From assembly GCF_014859565.1 (NCBI RefSeq), contig NZ_JACUUA010000083.1:1-13792 (forward strand): a stretch of DNA of 13,792 bases, read 5' to 3'. The translations under genes were made by a program, and so were the position numbers. This DNA is from Marinospirillum sp. (GTDB taxonomy: Bacteria; Pseudomonadota; Gammaproteobacteria; Pseudomonadales; Halomonadaceae). The notes under the pieces were generated by a model. It did not search any database, was not told the origin of the DNA, and worked only from the letters and a program-made list of their open reading frames with translations. Positions 12,873-13,792 of the stretch are shown here, one piece after another (positions within the stretch are counted from its first letter, which is position 1; every line of letters begins with the position of its first letter).

Positions 12873-13792
12873 ATGCATGACTCCGATCAAACAGCCTACC
12901 CACTGCTGGATCCCAAAAACGATTTTGTTTTCAAGCGCATTTTCACGGAACACCCAGATGCGCTGGTTGATCTGATCAACGACCTGCGCCCGGATCTTCC
13001 TGCCATTACCGAGGTCGAAATCCTGAATCCCAACATTACTCCGGCAGAGCTGGAAGGCAAACACATTGTGCTGGATGTTCTAGCAAAAGACATTCAAGGC
13101 AACCGCTACAATGTGGAAATGCAGGTCAGGCGTTATAATGACTGGGGCAAACGAGGCAGCTTTTATCTGGCGAAGCTGCTTGCAGATCAACTGCTGGCTG
13201 GCGAAGACTACACTGATCTGAAAGCGGCTATCGGAATCCATCTGCTGGACTTTGATCTGTTTACCGCTGATGATCAACAGCAGCAACAAGCCTTGTGGCG
13301 TTTTGAAATGCGCGATGGCTTACAACCCGATGTAAAACTGGGTGATGAACTGCAACTGAACCTGATCGAGCTGAAAAAAGCAGATCGGCTGGGTCTGGGT
13401 GATCAAAACCTTAAAGACTGGATCACCCTGTTTGAACACTGGAAAGAGGACGGCAAAATGGCTGCTGTTACACATGAATCCGTGAAAAAAGTCCGGGGTT
13501 ATATCCGAGAGCTGAGTGCAGATGAAGAAGCCCGCCGTTTGGCCTTTGTACGTGAACGCGCACTCAGAGATGAAGCCAGCCAGCTGCGTTATGCCAGAGA
13601 GCAGGGATTGGAGCAGGGATTGGAGCAGGGATTAAAGCAAGGTGAAGTCAAAGGCGAAGCCAAGTTGCTGAGTATGCAGATAAAAATTAAGTTTGGTGAA
13701 GTTTCTCAGGATGTTGTGGAACGCTTGAATCAGGCATCCGCAGAACAGCTGGAGGACTGGGGCATGAAAATCCTGACTGCTGATACGCTGGA
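12873..13792 (+). CDS. Rpn-family PD-(D/E)XK protein with type II tail (3' end outside window)
   Basis: The open frame runs from the ATG at 12873 to the window end (306 codons, no stop). The first 36 residues correspond to those of the gene at 10946 with a few changes (N5D, S10P). Residues 37-241 are encoded by DNA identical to it, including the D68, E82, Q84 site. After R-Y-A the tail switches to the type II form: E-Q-G-L repeats, then LKQGEVKGEAKLLSMQIKIKFGEVSQDVVERL, as in the stand-alone module at 10215. An internal ATG at 13458 keeps the AGAGGA leader. By comparison with 10215-10541, only about six codons plus the stop should be missing. The start has AAGGA upstream in a leader shared with the other gene. 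Confidence 0.85.
   Translation, partial: MHDSDQTAYPLLDPKNDFVFKRIFTEHPDALVDLINDLRPDLPAITEVEILNPNITPAELEGKHIVLDVLAKDIQGNRYNVEMQVRRYNDWGKRGSFYLAKLLADQLLAGEDYTDLKAAIGIHLLDFDLFTADDQQQQQALWRFEMRDGLQPDVKLGDELQLNLIELKKADRLGLGDQNLKDWITLFEHWKEDGKMAAVTHESVKKVRGYIRELSADEEARRLAFVRERALRDEASQLRYAREQGLEQGLEQGLKQGEVKGEAKLLSMQIKIKFGEVSQDVVERLNQASAEQLEDWGMKILTADTL
13599..13634 (+). repeat. 12-base tandem repeat, three units, in the rpn-like gene
   Basis: GAGCAGGGATTG occurs twice exactly and a third time as GAGCAGGGATTA, encoding E-Q-G-L three times. The homologous module at 10215 has one unit. The unit keeps frame, so slippage changes helix length without breaking the protein. Confidence 0.9.

Noticed and set aside
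13599..13634. CRISPR-like repeats
   Set aside because: The 12-base units are contiguous, without spacers, and in frame within a protein gene. No CRISPR array is seen in the window.

Overview
The window looks like chromosomal DNA of a Gammaproteobacterium. Evidence is intermediate GC, canonical Shine-Dalgarno sites, a TorR-like response regulator, a CHASE hybrid kinase and densely packed genes. An Oceanospirillales-type marine or host-associated bacterium would fit, but this is inference; no rRNA or intact tRNA is present to settle it.

Left part (1-6528), core-like. The tail of a membrane protein (probably TraB/GumN-like) is followed by three signal-transduction genes on the + strand: a 1043-residue hybrid sensor kinase (CHASE, HisKA, HATPase, two REC, Hpt), a REC plus histidine kinase protein 16 bases downstream, and an OmpR/TorR-type response regulator. 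They probably form one phosphorelay. A convergent MFS transporter gene abuts the regulator with no spacer.

Middle part (6590-9570), toxin-antitoxin and transposon region. A ribbon-helix-helix antitoxin and RelE/ParE toxin pair sits behind two palindromes. The toxin gene is split by an IS200/IS605-type element. The toxin's C-terminal codons are recognisable 1.75 kb away, beyond the far end of the element. The element has near-identical end hairpins, a tnpB whose RuvC-II glutamate appears to be lysine, the last codons of a tnpA, and a structured omegaRNA-like right end. A complete hicAB pair with a sigma70-type promoter follows on the - strand.

Right part (9595-13792), a cluster of Rpn-family (PD-(D/E)XK, 'recombination-promoting nuclease') genes and fragments. 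There is one full-length gene (10946-11848), a second cut by the window end (12873 onward), and three stand-alone C-terminal modules (9613-9930, 9955-10197, 10215-10541). Two of these modules begin at the same MAAVTHES methionine, with the same ribosome-binding site, that lies inside the full-length genes. That is the arrangement expected for RpnS-type intragenic antitoxins, here also present as separate genes. The two long genes share 615 identical bases flanked by diverged ends, indicating gene conversion and exchange of C-termini. Between them lie strongly folded repeats, two tRNA-like segments and two possible small membrane-protein genes.

The most unusual system here is this Rpn array: toxin-like nucleases next to diversified, independently encoded copies of their own C-terminal domain.
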